From positions 369,047-433,046 of the forward strand of contig BFEA01000631.1 of assembly GCA_003427395.1 (NCBI GenBank): a stretch of DNA of 64,000 bases. Reading direction: 5' to 3'. Of this stretch, positions 1 to 10,261 are shown one piece after another. Made by a program: the position numbers and the translations under genes. This DNA comes from Chara braunii. Taxonomy: Eukaryota; Streptophyta; Charophyceae; Charales; Characeae. Each line of letters starts with the position of its first letter. Position 1 is the stretch's first letter. Under the pieces are notes generated by a model that ran no database searches, was not told the origin of the DNA, and was given only the letters and a program-made list of their open reading frames with translations.

Positions 1-49
1 GGGTGTACCAGCTTAGCTCTATCTTAAGATTCTTAACACTTGTTTTCTT

Positions 50-215
50 TATTTCTTTTTTTTTTTTTTCTTCTGGGGAGCATCAGTTCGGTTCCTGTTC
101 CACTGCAAGTCAGAAAAAGCACAGTTACCCAACTCTTAATGGTTCCCCACGGGCCACGTTTTAGCCTGGGAAAATCTGGCATCATTGATTGCTTCCTTCA
201 GAACGATTAACTGTC
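50..215 (-). repeat. Dispersed repeat R, copy 1 (poly-A tailed, SINE-like)
   Basis: This is a copy of a short repeat found five times in the window (also near 3.1, 4.6, 48.7 and 51.6 kb). The shared core reads TTCTGGGGAGC, then CAGTTCGGTTCCT, then a CAAGTCA-like end. A second shared block (CATTGATT plus CTTCCT) lies about 100 bases further on. A T-rich run at 50-70 marks the 3' poly-A tail if the element lies on the minus strand. It has no ORF. It behaves like a short retroposed element, but I found no pol III boxes in it, so 'SINE-like' is descriptive only. Confidence 0.55.
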
Positions 216-250
216 AGTGAAGCCCGTAAATTGTCTCCAGACCCTTAGGA

Positions 251-1457
251 ACGTTCCATAAAAAACAGTCCGAAGAATGTCTCTCAGCCCACAACTGTTG
301 GCTGCCTGAAAAGACAATTGAAACTACGATGCCTCGGAAAGGTGCGAGATTTACTGTTGTCCCGTCTTCTTCTTGTCCCCCTCTCCCCGCCTTCCCAGGG
401 GTTTAGGCTGTGGCTTTCTCTTGTGTGCCGTTTCTCTGCACTTCATTCACAGCATTCTCATACTGAAGCTTGATAAGGCCAGTGTGCTTCTAGCTTATCC
501 TGTCTGCACATGGTTTGGGTCACTCTCTATTGTTCACAAAGTAAATTCTGTTCCCTCCTGTTCAATCCTTGCTGCCTTCCCTTTTCCCAAAGCATTGTGT
601 ACGAAGTTGTACTGCAATTCCTTGGCCGTGTCTGGGTTTCCTCTTATTTCTTCCACAACCGGTCCTCTTCTCCCATGTCCTCAGTTGCCAACAACCATCT
701 TAGCTCCTCCTCGAGCTCTCTTTTGGCCATTGGCGTCCGTTCAATGGTTTGCCGGCACCTCCTCTTCCATACTACCCGTTAAGTTTTTCCTTTTTCCCGT
801 TTTTCACAAAACCACCCTTCAATTATGGCTGGAAACCCGGTCCAATGTCCCTGACGTTTGTCGTCCTGACACTATGCTTCCCTCAGTTATGGTCGAGATA
901 ACCTGAGATAGCAGCATTGATGGCTTCCACTGTGTGGAAGGATTAACCTCTGCTTCAACCAGCAATGGTCCAGCATGTTCTCTATGGCGTCCCTCTGAAA
1001 TATAAGAAAAACCTCTCTTTTGCTGTTCTAAACATTGTTTTTCTGGATCCTCTCAGCTTGCGAACAGGTTGCCAGCTATGGAATTGTAATTCAAGAGCCT
1101 TTTGAAAGGATTTACGGACCTCAGCAAACCTCCCCCGTGATACTGCTGTACCGCGCCCCATTTTCTTTTGTTATCATAGGGCCACAATTAGTATTTTCCG
1201 CAAGGTACTATAGGAGACAAAATAGAGGTCCAGTAAGATAAGGCCGAGGAACAATAGAAGTCTCTAGCAATCAGTAGTTATGCAGTCACCACATGTCCAC
1301 TCCCAGTCCAGTTGCAGTTCAGGGCAGAAGAAGCCACGATCGATGCGAGGAGGCACCCAGCACAAGCAGACAAGGGAGGGACATACCAGGAACTTTCTCC
1401 TCTTCAATTCTAACTTACGCAGAAGCGCTGCTGTATTTGTGTGACTACTCGGGCGTG
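251..1457. other. No recognisable gene
   Basis: There are open frames here, the longest a + strand frame at 373-906 (177 codons). It is rich in Ser, Leu and Pro, has no domain I recognise, and overlaps open shadows in other frames. Nothing distinguishes it from chance in pyrimidine-rich DNA. The segment lies between repeat R copy 1 and a LINE fragment and is probably further decayed transposon. Confidence 0.4.
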
Positions 1458-3100
1458 TCATAACTGTCGTCCCCTTGCTGGTGCTCTCCATGCCGACCTT
1501 ACCAGGCAAAGCGTGTTCCCTCGTAGGGTGCCTAGTCTACCGTTCCCAAGCCGTTGAGCGACAAATTGCTGCCGAATCTGAGCTGCTCTGTCCGGCCACC
1601 TCACCATCTGTTGTTTGGCCGTCCTCCAGTCCTCCCAATACTCAACCTCCACCAGGGCCAGGAAGTGATCCCACGCCTGCTGCACAGGCTGCCGTTTTCT
1701 TGCAAAGTCGCCGTACATTGCCTTTTCCGGATGGTCCACAGGGTCAATGGGAGCACTCTTTGGAACAACATCTGCTGGTACATCTCACACCCCATGCTCT
1801 CCTGCGTAGGGAGGAGGATATGGGGCTCCCTGGTGGGGAAGGGGGCACCCGTAAGGGCCTGCCACCAGGCTGTCACCGTGCTCCACAGCCACTCCGCCTC
1901 AGGGCAGGTGAGTAGGCAGTGAGTCATATCCTCCGCCTGGCCAGTGCCGCACACGACACTCGCAATTCTTACATACACTACCGAGAAATACGGCAGAAAG
2001 GCCACTCGAGTGGATAGAGTAAATCAGCAGGCTCGCTAGACGAAGCGTCTCTATCGATCCTCAGAGGCCATACGCCAGACGCACGGAAACTACCAATTGT
2101 GATGATATGGTCCAATCCTCATGGTGACATGAGGCGCAAGAGCGCGCATTGTTTTCGCCTAAGCACAGGTCACCCAGGGTCGTCCTGCTTTGTTCAGCCC
2201 TGCGCTTGCTGAGCTATTGTCTGATGGGGAGGGCAACGTGGGCGATCAGCCATTGCATGCTGCATGCGTATGCCCATTTACTTCTTCCATCTGGCGGCGA
2301 TGATATCTGCCAGGGGGGAAGGGTCATTTCTCAGGGCATAACCCAACTTGGTGGTGTACTGCAAAAGGTTGACATGCCGCGCAGGCCCGCCCAACCGCTG
2401 GTGCAGCTTCCAGGCCCATTCTTTTTTTGTCTACCTCGATGCCCCTCAGCTCGGTCAAGGGGTTATAGGTCAGCATCTCTGCGTCCTCTATAACCCTGAC
2501 CTTGCGGAGGTGATCCTGCCTCACCATCACCTGAGCAATACTAATTTTATGCAGCAGGCTAGCCATCACTCCAGGTGTGCAAGTGTCATGCATATTAAAG
2601 ACTCTAATAAAGAGTAACCATTCTCCAGCCAGCGATGCCCGAGCAGTGTACGTCAGGGCTGCTGTCGGGGGGTTCTCCCCTCGGATAGTGGCCCAATCTC
2701 CCTGCTCCCACTGGAAGGGCCACTGTAGCATGTCCGTTCATTCAGGCGGGATGGACAACAGCATCGCGTTGTAGTTGGCCTGAAGATTGTGACAGCCGGG
2801 GAGCAGCACCCTGAGTTCCAGGTACATTTTCCAGCGGTTCTGGTCCTCATGCCAGATATGCTTCACCTGCCAGAGTCCTTTTTCCAGCCAGGCCCCCCAT
2901 CTCGTGTCGGTCGTCGTGAGTGTCCACGGCTTCCCTTGCAAAACAGCGGCTGTTGCAATACCTCCTCTTTGCTTCAGGGGCGTCGTACTTTCACAGGCAT
3001 AACTGCCCTCCACAGGGACACGAAATGCGCCCAGGAGGCCGCCTTCCGACCCCCCTGGACATCGACCAGTACTTGGCCATGAACCAGAACAGACCCTGCA
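1458..3100 (-). pseudogene. LINE ORF2 C-terminal fragment (L1)
   Basis: On the minus strand, broken frames at 3187-2738, 2731-2324 and 2005-1601 follow, in order, the C-terminal half of the better preserved LINE at 52.6-59.7 kb. The shared pieces are a W-LE-G-WQVKHIW segment followed by a loop and IPPEW, a V-VR-DHLRKVRVIED segment, and finally a zinc-binding-like CGTGQAEDMTHCLL segment of the zf-RVT type found at the end of plant LINE ORF2. Endonuclease and catalytic RT motifs are absent, so this is a 5'-truncated copy. Frameshifts and stops make it non-functional. Its 5' edge abuts the A-rich tail of repeat R copy 2 at about 3100. Confidence 0.75.
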
Positions 3101-3245
3101 TTTCTGTTTTTTTTTCTTTTTTTTTGTCCACACACTCAAGCCCCTTCTATTCTGGGGGGCAGCAGTCCGGGTGCTTGTTACCGGCAAGCATGAGTTTCAG
3201 AGAGAAAGCTGAGAGTCTCTGGAGTTGTGATCCCATTTGACCAAG
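3096..3245 (-). repeat. Dispersed repeat R, copy 2
   Basis: The core TTCTATTCTGGGGGGCAGC followed by a CCGGCAAGCATGA-like end matches the family core seen at 61, 4700, 48.66 and 51.57 kb. A T-rich run at 3096-3125 is the poly-A tail on the minus strand. The tail lies directly against the truncated 5' edge of the minus-strand LINE fragment ending at about 3100. Confidence 0.5.
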
Positions 3246-3415
3246 CAGTGCAGTGGAGGAAGAGAGCGCATTGTGATCAAGCAGCACAGGGGAGGAAGAG
3301 AGCGCATGAACAACAAAGTCTGGCGTATTTGGAGGAAGGCTGGCCGGACGGAATAGAGGCGGTGACAGTCTTAAAAAAACTAAAACAAAAAAATAAAAAA
3401 AGGCATTGGCTACAG

Positions 3416-3560
3416 ACGCCAGAAACACTAAATCACTGAAACACTAAATCAAGCGTACTCTTGGCGTAAAGCATGCAATCTACAGACCCCAGAAACACTA
3501 AATCAAGCGTACTCTTGGCGTAAAGTATGCAATCTACAGACCCCAGAAACACTAAATCAC
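3416..3560. repeat. Short tandem repeat, about 54 bp unit
   Basis: The start AGAAACACTAAATC recurs at 3421, 3491 and 3545, with a shared middle (AAGCGTACTCTTGGCGTAAAG) and a CATGCAATCTACAGAC-type end. The last two copies are 54 bp apart. The first interval is 70 bp because a 16 bp stretch (CTGAAACACTAAATCA) is duplicated inside it. The array runs directly into the LINE fragment at 3557. Confidence 0.7.
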
Positions 3561-4045
3561 TGCTTCTTAGATTGTTCGGAGGCCAGAAAACTCTGGCACG
3601 AAATAGAGTACGCTTGGAGCATCCTCTCTAGTACGTCAATCACAATAAGCCCCGGCACAATTATCCTTGAAGTGGAACAAAACCCCCCTCTCAAAGGCTT
3701 TGAAGCTTTCTTCTTCTCCCTGATCAGGAAAGGAATCCTTTGGGGACTGTGGAAAAGAAGATGCGACAAAACCTTTGAGGACCACCCCACCAACCTCGAG
3801 AACCCTGTCAATGCTGTCATCACTATAAGACATATAATAGAAACAGAATTACACGTCCATTGGAAAAAAACCCAAAAACAAATACGCAATACACCGGCCA
3901 AGAAAGCTGAAATAATAAAAAAAATCACGTCACTAAAACTAGGATCAGGACAACTAGGCACAATCAAAGACAACACTCTTAACCCTCAAAAACTGGATAA
4001 TCCTCCCCCCTTCATGCAATACTTCAATCCCACCCTCCTAATATA
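3557..4045 (+). pseudogene. LINE ORF2 extreme C-terminus (L2)
   Basis: The + strand translation begins with a zf-RVT-like CFLDCSEARKLW segment (about 3560-3600). It continues in another frame with the conserved tail seen in all LINEs of this window: an F-F--IRKGILWGLWKRRCDKT segment followed by a basic, Lys-rich end (ORF 3672-4046, 124 codons). The same tail is at 49.5 kb and 52.7 kb. The fragment keeps only the last 130 or so residues, so it is a strongly 5'-truncated LINE insertion. Confidence 0.7.
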
Positions 4046-4440
4046 ACCACTAACCCCACCTCCAACTAACCCTAATTAAACACCCACCACCCACCCCTTA
4101 CAATCCCTCCAGCAACCACCACATCCACCTCACATAGCCCCTCTCTCACACCGCCTTCTACCCCCACCCCGCCAAAGCCTCCCTCCACCCAAACACCTCA
4201 ACCTCAGAAACACCCCCCCCCACACACGAGGAACCAGATCCTCAGGTAAACGGGAACCAACACACTCATAAATACACACCCCAGCAAACACCTTCCCCTC
4301 GCCCAGAGACCAGGCGTCCTGAGCTCTGGACCCATCGCCCCAGACCAACACCTAAGCCCCTAACCAGACCAGCCCAAATCCCACAAGCCCAGGCCTCCAC
4401 TTAGACACAAACCACCCTTTTCAGATCACAGTCTCAAAAT
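4046..4440. repeat. C-rich, A/C-biased low-complexity tract
   Basis: This strand is almost free of G over long stretches (runs such as CACCCACCACCCACCCC). Similar tracts occur at 45.28-45.89 kb (same strand) and, as the complement, at 60.56-61.1 kb. The minus-strand ORF over it is a composition shadow. The tract follows the 3' end of LINE fragment L2. Confidence 0.6.
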
Positions 4441-4559
4441 GCTGTCTTCCAGTCCATAGGGGGTACAGACCGAAAAAGGTGTAAACTAGAGGGAAAGTCT
4501 CCAGTTTCACAATAAGGAACACAGCAACCAAATCCGATAAAATAGTAGAGTAGTCCGGG

Positions 4560-4800
4560 ATAACTTAGGCAGGGGTGAGGGGAGGTACATCCTTCTGGCA
4601 GGAAGTAATCAATGCCGTCCCTTGGGCTTTCCTACCGTAAAGGGGAAGAGAGTGTGTGAGTCCCATATGTATTACCTTTTGACTTTTCGGTGGAATAGGA
4701 ACCGAACTGATGCTCCCCAGAATGGAAAAGGAGCCAGAACCAGGTTCTGTTTTTTTTTTTTTTTAAGGGAAAAAAAAGAAAAAAAAAGAACAAGAAGGCA
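4560..4800 (+). repeat. Dispersed repeat R, copy 3 (best 3' end)
   Basis: This is a plus-strand copy of the repeat. It starts near CTTAGGCAGGGGTGAGGGG, passes through GAAGTAATCAATG and GGAATAGGAACCGAACTGA, and ends in AGGTTCTGTTT followed by a T/A-rich tail (4750-4797). The copy at 51.5 kb (minus strand) matches it over the whole length, including both ends, which defines a unit of roughly 200 bp. The tail is directly followed by a tRNA-derived SINE at about 4811. Confidence 0.65.
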
Positions 4801-4810
4801 TTGGGTGCCA

Positions 4811-5080
4811 ATCGGCCTAGCTCAGTTGGTTGAGCACGTACGTGGTACACAGGAGGTCGTGGGTTGGATTCCCCACGACATCCATTCAATTCCTTACGAC
4901 CCCCTGTGTGGCGTACTTCGGGTTCACCAACCCACAAAGTCGGCTTGTCTCTCCTGGCTGGTTGTGGAAGTTGAGCCATCCTTTCCAGCCCTTGCCAGGT
5001 GTTAGGAGCTTGGGTACTGCTCCCCGCACAAAGCTGAGTTAGATAGGCGTGTGGACCCATAACTTTAGGATAGCCTAGTA
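4811..5080 (+). mobile_element. tRNA-derived SINE
   Basis: The head looks like a tRNA with an internal pol III promoter. An A box TAGCTCAGTTGG at 4818-4829 and a B box GGTTGGATTCC at 4862-4872 are 44 bases apart, the spacing in a true tRNA. The D-arm GCTC/GAGC pairs, and the T-arm is a GTGGG/CCCAC stem. The anticodon position would read GGT, but the anticodon stem does not pair properly, so this is not a functional tRNA gene. The remaining 200 or so bases are unrelated body sequence. The 3' boundary is a guess. Confidence 0.7.
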
Positions 5081-6209
5081 TTGGTCAGTAGATTTAAGGC
5101 TGGTTTCCTGTCCAAGGTAGGGTAGTTCTTAGATGGTAAACTTAGCGGGGTAATATACTTGAACTGCAATTTCGTCAAAATGGACATTTTTCATTTTTTG
5201 AACGGAATTGAAACCAATTTTTTTGTCCGAAAACTTGTCCAAATTTGCTGCTCCTGAGGGTCCGGCGTTCTTAAAACACTGGAACCCCTTGGACTTCGCT
5301 GGAGACCAGATACATCTGAAAGGCCTTCCACGATTCAGACCCCAAATTCGAGTTTCAGTGTCAGAGGCCTGGGCCGAGAAAAGCCAAGTCGATCAGTTTC
5401 GGAAAAGTCACAGTTGGGTACCTTGGCAGTCAAGTCCAACAGGCACCCGGCAAACAATCACATCTCAGGGTAAAATCACGTCTAATAATGAAAAGTCATA
5501 TTGGAAAGTCACATCCCACGGGCAAAGGACACTTCACAGGCAGGAGTCACAAACCACAGTCAAAAGCCATGTGCCACAATCTAAAAGTTGTGACTCAAAG
5601 CCCCAAGCAGCAGCACACCAATGAAAATTCGGAAAAGGTACCAGGCCCTGACATCGAAAGCAAACAGGCCGTGGGGATGTGGTACCGGAACCAAGTCATG
5701 CCCCAAGAAGCAGAGGCTGGCACGAGTTGGAGTTTGGTCCAAGGCAATATAAGGACTGGCCAGCCTCCTCAGATGGCTCATTCGGATGAAGTGTGGAAGT
5801 GATGGTGCACTTGTGCGCTATTGTGAGGGGCGGAGCGCTGAGCCAGGGAGCTGCGCTAGTAGAGGGAGAGAGAGGAAGCAGCGATAGCTGCCCAGCGCTG
5901 CAGAGGGAAGGCAGCCATATCTGCACCAGTGCTAGTAGTTAGTAGTAGACATCAGAGGGGTTAGTAGAGTTAGCAGTGGGTGTACTCAGAGTTGGCCCTT
6001 GAGTAGTAGAAGGTGTGTGAGTGCATACAAGTAGGGAGAGAAGGCACAGGGAGGCAGTGGACAGAGAGAAGACTGAGAGAGGAGGAGAGAAGAGCATTGA
6101 GAGGGATACTTACCTGAGTGAAGACACTGGTTACTTGGGTTAGCGCTGTTGAGCGCTTGAGACTGGACTCTTAATTGCTTATATGATCATTTGTTGGGAT
6201 TCTTTTCTC

Positions 6210-6244
<35 letters not shown>

Positions 6245-6615
6245 TTTTTTTCAAGTGCTCCATCTATTGGTGGGGAGCTGCACCTGCTGGAAACCGGGTC
6301 TAGCGTCCCTTACATTATGAAGATTTAATAGTGGCAAAAAGAATGAGTTTCAATGACCCCTGTGCTGGAAACCGGGTCCAGGGTCCCATTGCTACAATCC
6401 TTACTTTTAAAAACAGGCTCATTACTTTTTCTACCACCTTAACTAGGAAAGTCACCCATTCTCAATCTCTCTGCTACAAGTGTTCCGTCCCTCCTCCCAG
6501 AGGTGGGATTGCCTCTTCAGTCAGGATTCTGACCGCCTGATGAGAATGATTATCCTAGCTTCCCACCACCTTCCTATCCTTCCTCCCCTCCCCCAAACCA
6601 CTCAAGATCCTAGGT
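5081..6615. other. Unassigned region, possibly an old LTR or promoter region
   Basis: No conserved protein is visible. 5400-5600 is rich in degenerate AAGTCACA-like words. A TATA-like TATAAGG lies at 5748-5754 within GGCAATATAAGGACTGGCC. 5800-6130 is purine-rich, and a long T tract covers 6196-6251. The word CTGGAAACCGGGTC occurs twice (about 6288 and 6365), and a related CTGGAAACCCGGTCC occurs at about 829. The arrangement (TATA, purine-rich leader, T tract) could be an LTR with leader, but no matching second LTR is present. Confidence 0.3.
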
Positions 6616-6854
6616 TCAGATTGTCTTCTTGTGTGACCTTCCCTCTCCCGCCTGATTACTCTTCACGACAGACATGGCGTTCTGGCGATATGCAGATCGA
6701 CCAGACAAGATTCGTCTGGATGGGATATGTACGGTTCTCAAGAAACAGTCCGCTATGGTACTTGGGAATTCGGGGCAAAACGAACAGGGCATCAGAAGCA
6801 AAACACCACTACTGGACTTACGGTGGTGGGACAGGCTTCGCTAGTTGTTTAAGG

Positions 6855-6863
6855 TATATAAAG
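6855..6863 (+). promoter_or_regulatory. TATA box of the PLE segment
   Basis: TATATAAAG stands about 36-45 bases upstream of the ribozyme start. It is preserved in the inverted copy (24017-24025, minus strand). It would place transcription initiation close to the ribozyme 5' strand. Inferred from consensus only. Confidence 0.45.
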
Positions 6864-6898
6864 AAGGTAAGTCTCCATTAACCCCAAGCGCATCATAA

Positions 6899-6949
6899 GT
6901 CCCCTGACGATGGCTGCATGCGGAAGCAGCCGAAACGCGGCGTAGGGAC
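6899..6949 (+). ncRNA. Hammerhead ribozyme (type I-like, PLE type)
   Basis: All core elements are in order. Helix I is GTCCC (6899-6903) with GGGAC (6945-6949). The core CTGACGA is at 6904-6910. Helix II is GGCTGC (6912-6917) with GCAGCC (6926-6931), closing an 8-nt loop. GAA is at 6932-6934. A minimal helix III is ACG (6935-6937) with CGT (6941-6943) around a 3-nt loop, and A6944 is the expected cleavage residue. One unpaired T (6911) sits between the core and helix II. Very short helix III stems and such an extra base are features of hammerheads in Penelope-like elements. The expected activity is self-cleavage after A6944. Confidence 0.8.
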
Positions 6950-7319
6950 GTCCGCGATGGAAATCGTAAGGGGTCGATCTCGTGTGTGCTACTCTCCTTT
7001 CTCCTCTCTACTCTCTCCTAACTTCTTGCTGTCACTCCTCTCCTCCTCCCTCTTTCCTCCTTCCTCCTTCCTCCTTTTCCTCCTTTGTGCTTTTCTTCTT
7101 CCTTCCTTTGATCTCTTCCCTCCTTCCCCTCTTCCTCTTCGTCAGTTAGTCACATGTTTCAACAGAGGCTTCGCTGCCTGCTATACGATTGTCTTTGGAT
7201 TAGTACTATGTGCTCACCCATTACAATCACCTAATAGCAATTTAACCACTACGCTGTCTCGTGGATTGGTGGAACCGTTCGATCTTCATTAGCATCTGGC
7301 GAGGGTACTACAGTCAAAA

Positions 7320-7570
7320 CGAAGTGACCTCCCTACCCACCCTCTCTCTTTCCCGTTCTCTTTTCCCGCTGTCCTTCTCCTTTCCCGCTCTCCTTTCTCT
7401 TCTCTTCTCTTCTCTTCTCTTTTCTCGCTCCTCTTTCTTTTCTTTTCTTTTTCTCTTCTCTTCTTTTCTTTCCTTTTCTTTTCTTTTTCTTTTCTTCTTT
7501 TCTTCTTTTCTTCTTTACTTCTTTTCTTCTTTTCTTTTCTTCTCTTCTTCTTTACTTCCCTTCCTTTCAG
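7320..7570 (+). repeat. Pyrimidine (CTTTT)-rich leader tract
   Basis: About 250 bases consist almost only of C and T on this strand (TTCTTTTCTTCT-like). They lie between the pLTR-like segment and the ORF1 start. The serine/phenylalanine/leucine-rich open frame over it is a composition artefact. Confidence 0.8.
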
Positions 7571-7650
7571 TCAGCGAGTAGATCTACCTCTAACGTACTC
7601 GTATTCACGATCAGTGGCACTGTTCTCCAATCTGAGGCGTTAAGACGAAG

Positions 7651-9478
7651 ATGGCCGATAATACGACACCATACGGATGCTGCCATTACTGCAAGCAGTA
7701 TGGCCACTTCATTGCCAAGTGTCCTCTTCTAGGACGTGGCGACGGTATCATCTCCGGCACACCGATCAGAAGACCGCCGGTGATTAATCCTCAATATGCT
7801 CGTAGCGCTCCGCCTCTCCCAGCTCCTCAGGCAGTCATCATCGCACCGTCCAATCCCGCTGTCCCTGCAAGGTCAAGATCGCCATCTCTGGCGCCGTCTG
7901 CATCGAATGCGATTGTGCCGTTCCAACCCCGAGGACCCAGCACTCAGTTTGGAGGTAGTGGAGGGTGGAACAGTAGAAATAACCCTGGTGAGATAGCACT
8001 GCTTTTGAGAGAGCTTGTGAACAGTGACAGGGAAAAGAGAGAACGACGAAGAGAGTTGGAGGAGAGAGGCGAAAGAGGAGCATGAAGCTAGGGCTAAAGA
8101 AGAAGAAAAACAGAGGCGTGAGGATGAGGAGAGAAAAGAGATTGAGAGAGAAGAACGAATGGCGAAACTGTTCGCGGAACAGTATGCCGCAATGGAGAAA
8201 AAGAAGGATGAAGAGGCAGGACTCAAGAGGGATCCAACTAAGGGAAAGGATAAGGCCAGCTACGAGGATAAAAAGGGAGAAGAAAAACTAAAGGCCAGGG
8301 ATGGGAGCCTCAGGATTTGTGAGGGCGAGGTGAAGAAACGAGGACAGGAGGTCCTGCAAGGTAGTTCCCCCTTGCAACCTGATGCTGGTCGGCAAAAAAC
8401 GCTTTCCGATGCTACGATCGGACCACTGGATGCAGGACTCCTCCTCGTGAACTTCAACATGCTGAAACGTGACAAGGACTCGTTCCAGCGCAATCAGGAG
8501 TCTATTCTACAGCGGATGGTATCGGCTATCGAAAAACTCGGTTCGGTGTTTCCTTCTTCTTCTTCCCAACTTCCACATCTATCACAGCCTCCTCCTCCTC
8601 CTCCTCCTCCCTCTCATACCACCTCTCATCCCCTTCCTCGACATCATCACCCACCTCCTCCCTCCTCCTCTTCCCATCCTCCGGTGCAGCCTGTCCAGAC
8701 GACTCATCCTGCTCCTACTCCGCAGATCAATCGCTCCACCCAGTTTCCTGCTCCATCCCACCACGCCGATGGAAACAGGTCCAACCCTCCCCCACGCGAT
8801 GATTCACCTCCCCCTCCTCCTCCTCCCCCTCACGGATCTGCACGGGGAAACGCTCCAAACCATCCACGATCCTCTTCACCTCCTCCTCCTCCCCCACCTC
8901 CACCCCCACCCCCTCCACCTTCTCCCCCTCCACCATCTCCCCCGGTTTCACGTAATGCTTCTGCCAACCCCACCCAACCTCCGCCACCACCACCCCCCTC
9001 TAGACCCCAAACCCGTGCACATGGTCTCAACACTGCAGCACACAGCCGTCAAGAGGATGGCCTGGCAGGAGGTACCAATGACACCCCGTCTTCAAGCAGA
9101 CCCACGAGGAGGCTGGCTGAAGTATTTGCCTCTGTGGCTGGGCATTCCAGACGAGTATCTGGTTCGTTGTCTGCAGTTCGATCTTCCAGCTTGGGATTTG
9201 ACAGAGTCCGGGACGGGAAGAAAGCCGTCGTCGCTTCGACAGGCAAGGAAGGAAGGAAACAGTACCTTGCCGACATGAAGAATGAGTTGATGGAGTACAA
9301 GGCCGATCTCGAGGTGCTGTGCCGAAAGGACAATATCAAGTACATCAATAAGAAACAGGCAGTTCATGAACTTGCCATACTCCGCACGTGTGACGCTTAT
9401 GGTGACACGGAGGAGGACGATGACGAGGAACTCCTCAACGGGACAGGGTTCGATCAGCAAGAAGAGAACCCCTCCTGA
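7651..9478 (+). pseudogene. PLE ORF1: CCHC zinc knuckle, charged coiled coil, proline-rich, SAP-like end
   Basis: ATG 7651 lies in a good context (AAGATGGC). Residues 11-24 hold a gag-type zinc knuckle (C-x2-C-x4-H-x4-C: CHYCKQYGHFIAKC). At about 8024-8085 the frame moves from 1 to 2. The charged Glu/Lys/Arg coiled-coil composition runs through the junction, which implies one original protein broken by an indel (or, less likely, programmed shifting). The frame-2 part (8024-9478) has a long proline/serine region (about 8590-9000) and an acidic C-terminus. Before that end is a segment resembling a SAP fold (LEVLCRKDNIKYINKKQAV). A nucleic-acid-binding, gag-like role is likely. It lies 71 bp upstream of the endonuclease frame. 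Confidence 0.65.
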
Positions 9479-9549
9479 TATCCTTCTGGGACAAAAGGTG
9501 GTTATGGCAGCAAGTCTGCAACACCCGTGACAACAGAAAAAGGTGCGGC

Positions 9550-10261
9550 ATGAGAGGTGGTCAGAGTTCTCGTTTAGAGGTTTCAATGAGATTCTTCGTG
9601 CTTATGCTAATCGCTGTTGGTGGCATTAAGTGGGGTCGTGAATTTATAGATAATTGGGTAGATTCGGTGCAGCGTGGTCACGTTATTTGTTCGGGAGAAG
9701 GGTGTTGTGTTTACGTCCTAATTTCACCTTGGTTCAAGGCTACGTACATAGGTTCGACTGGCCGAGGTATTACGGACCGATGGAAGGAACACGTCAGAAT
9801 GGCGAACTCCAACACAAAGGGCAGAAATCATAAATTAAAAAGATGGCTGGAACGAACTGGGTGGGAATCTTACGTAGCCATTCCACTTTTCTATCCTTCC
9901 GAATCTGATCTTCGGCTAACTGCATCTTCGCTCATCTCACGACTCTCCCCTTGTCTCAACACTAGGATGAACAGAAAGAAAAAGGCTTGTCGAAGGAAAG
10001 GTCGCAGGGAAAGGAACGCTTACCATAAAAAATTTGATCGGACCATGCCGGCTGTTCGTGATCAGCGGCTGATTGAGTGGTCTTTCTCAGCTGGATCCTC
10101 GACTATTAAGTCTGATGCAATTCGTAGTTATGGTCTCATTGAGAGCCTGAAAGAGTGTCTTGCTAACAATCTGCACTACGCTGCTCTGACAACAAGCGGT
10201 GGAGGTTTTTTCCTTGATGGTTGGGGCAAACTAAGTAAACTATTCGGATTGTTGATTTTAA
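9550..10261 (+). pseudogene. GIY-YIG endonuclease domain of the PLE
   Basis: A 243-codon frame carries a GIY-YIG nuclease signature: VYV at residues 54-56, YIG at 66-68, catalytic-type Arg77 followed by W-K-E-H81, and the terminal LSPCLN motif at 132-137. The glutamate usually found upstream of that last motif is not evident (TASSLI in its place), so catalysis may be lost. Cys47, Cys52/53, His81 and His94 could form a CCHH-like zinc site. A basic stretch follows (residues 141-153). Around 10260 the reading moves to frame 3, which carries the RT. The domain lies upstream of the RT, which is the permuted order. The true start is uncertain. Confidence 0.7.

Larger units (their letters stand above)
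6616..7230 (+). repeat. pLTR-like hammerhead segment, left copy
   Basis: A segment of about 615 bp recurs inverted at 23618-24264 with high identity. It contains a TATA box (6855-6863), a hammerhead ribozyme (6899-6949), a CT-rich stretch (6990-7140), and ends at TTACAATCAC. Outside these limits the two copies diverge sharply, so the segment is a discrete unit. Penelope-like elements are known to carry hammerhead ribozymes in their pseudo-LTRs, and the position directly upstream of PLE ORFs fits that. The right copy has about 30 extra bases just after the ribozyme. Confidence 0.7.

Noticed and set aside
373-906. 177-codon + strand ORF near the window start
   Set aside because: Ser/Leu/Pro-rich with no domain, overlapping open frames in other phases, and no splice or promoter support.
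4811-4884. Functional tRNA-Thr (GGT)
   Set aside because: A and B boxes are correctly spaced, but the anticodon stem does not pair, and the sequence continues as a SINE body after an A-rich tail of another repeat.
6536-6560. Additional hammerhead core (CTGATGAGA)
   Set aside because: No GAA core partner with helix II at a suitable distance and no closing helix I. The same holds for CTGATGA at 16768 and CTGATGAG at about 61188.
8582-9033. Gly/Arg-rich minus-strand proteins
   Set aside because: They are antisense shadows of the proline codons in PLE ORF1.
8469-9278. 269-codon Leu/Pro-rich ORF overlapping PLE ORF1
   Set aside because: It is a shifted frame over the same CCT/CTC repeats. The frame with the SAP-like end and acidic tail is the better one.
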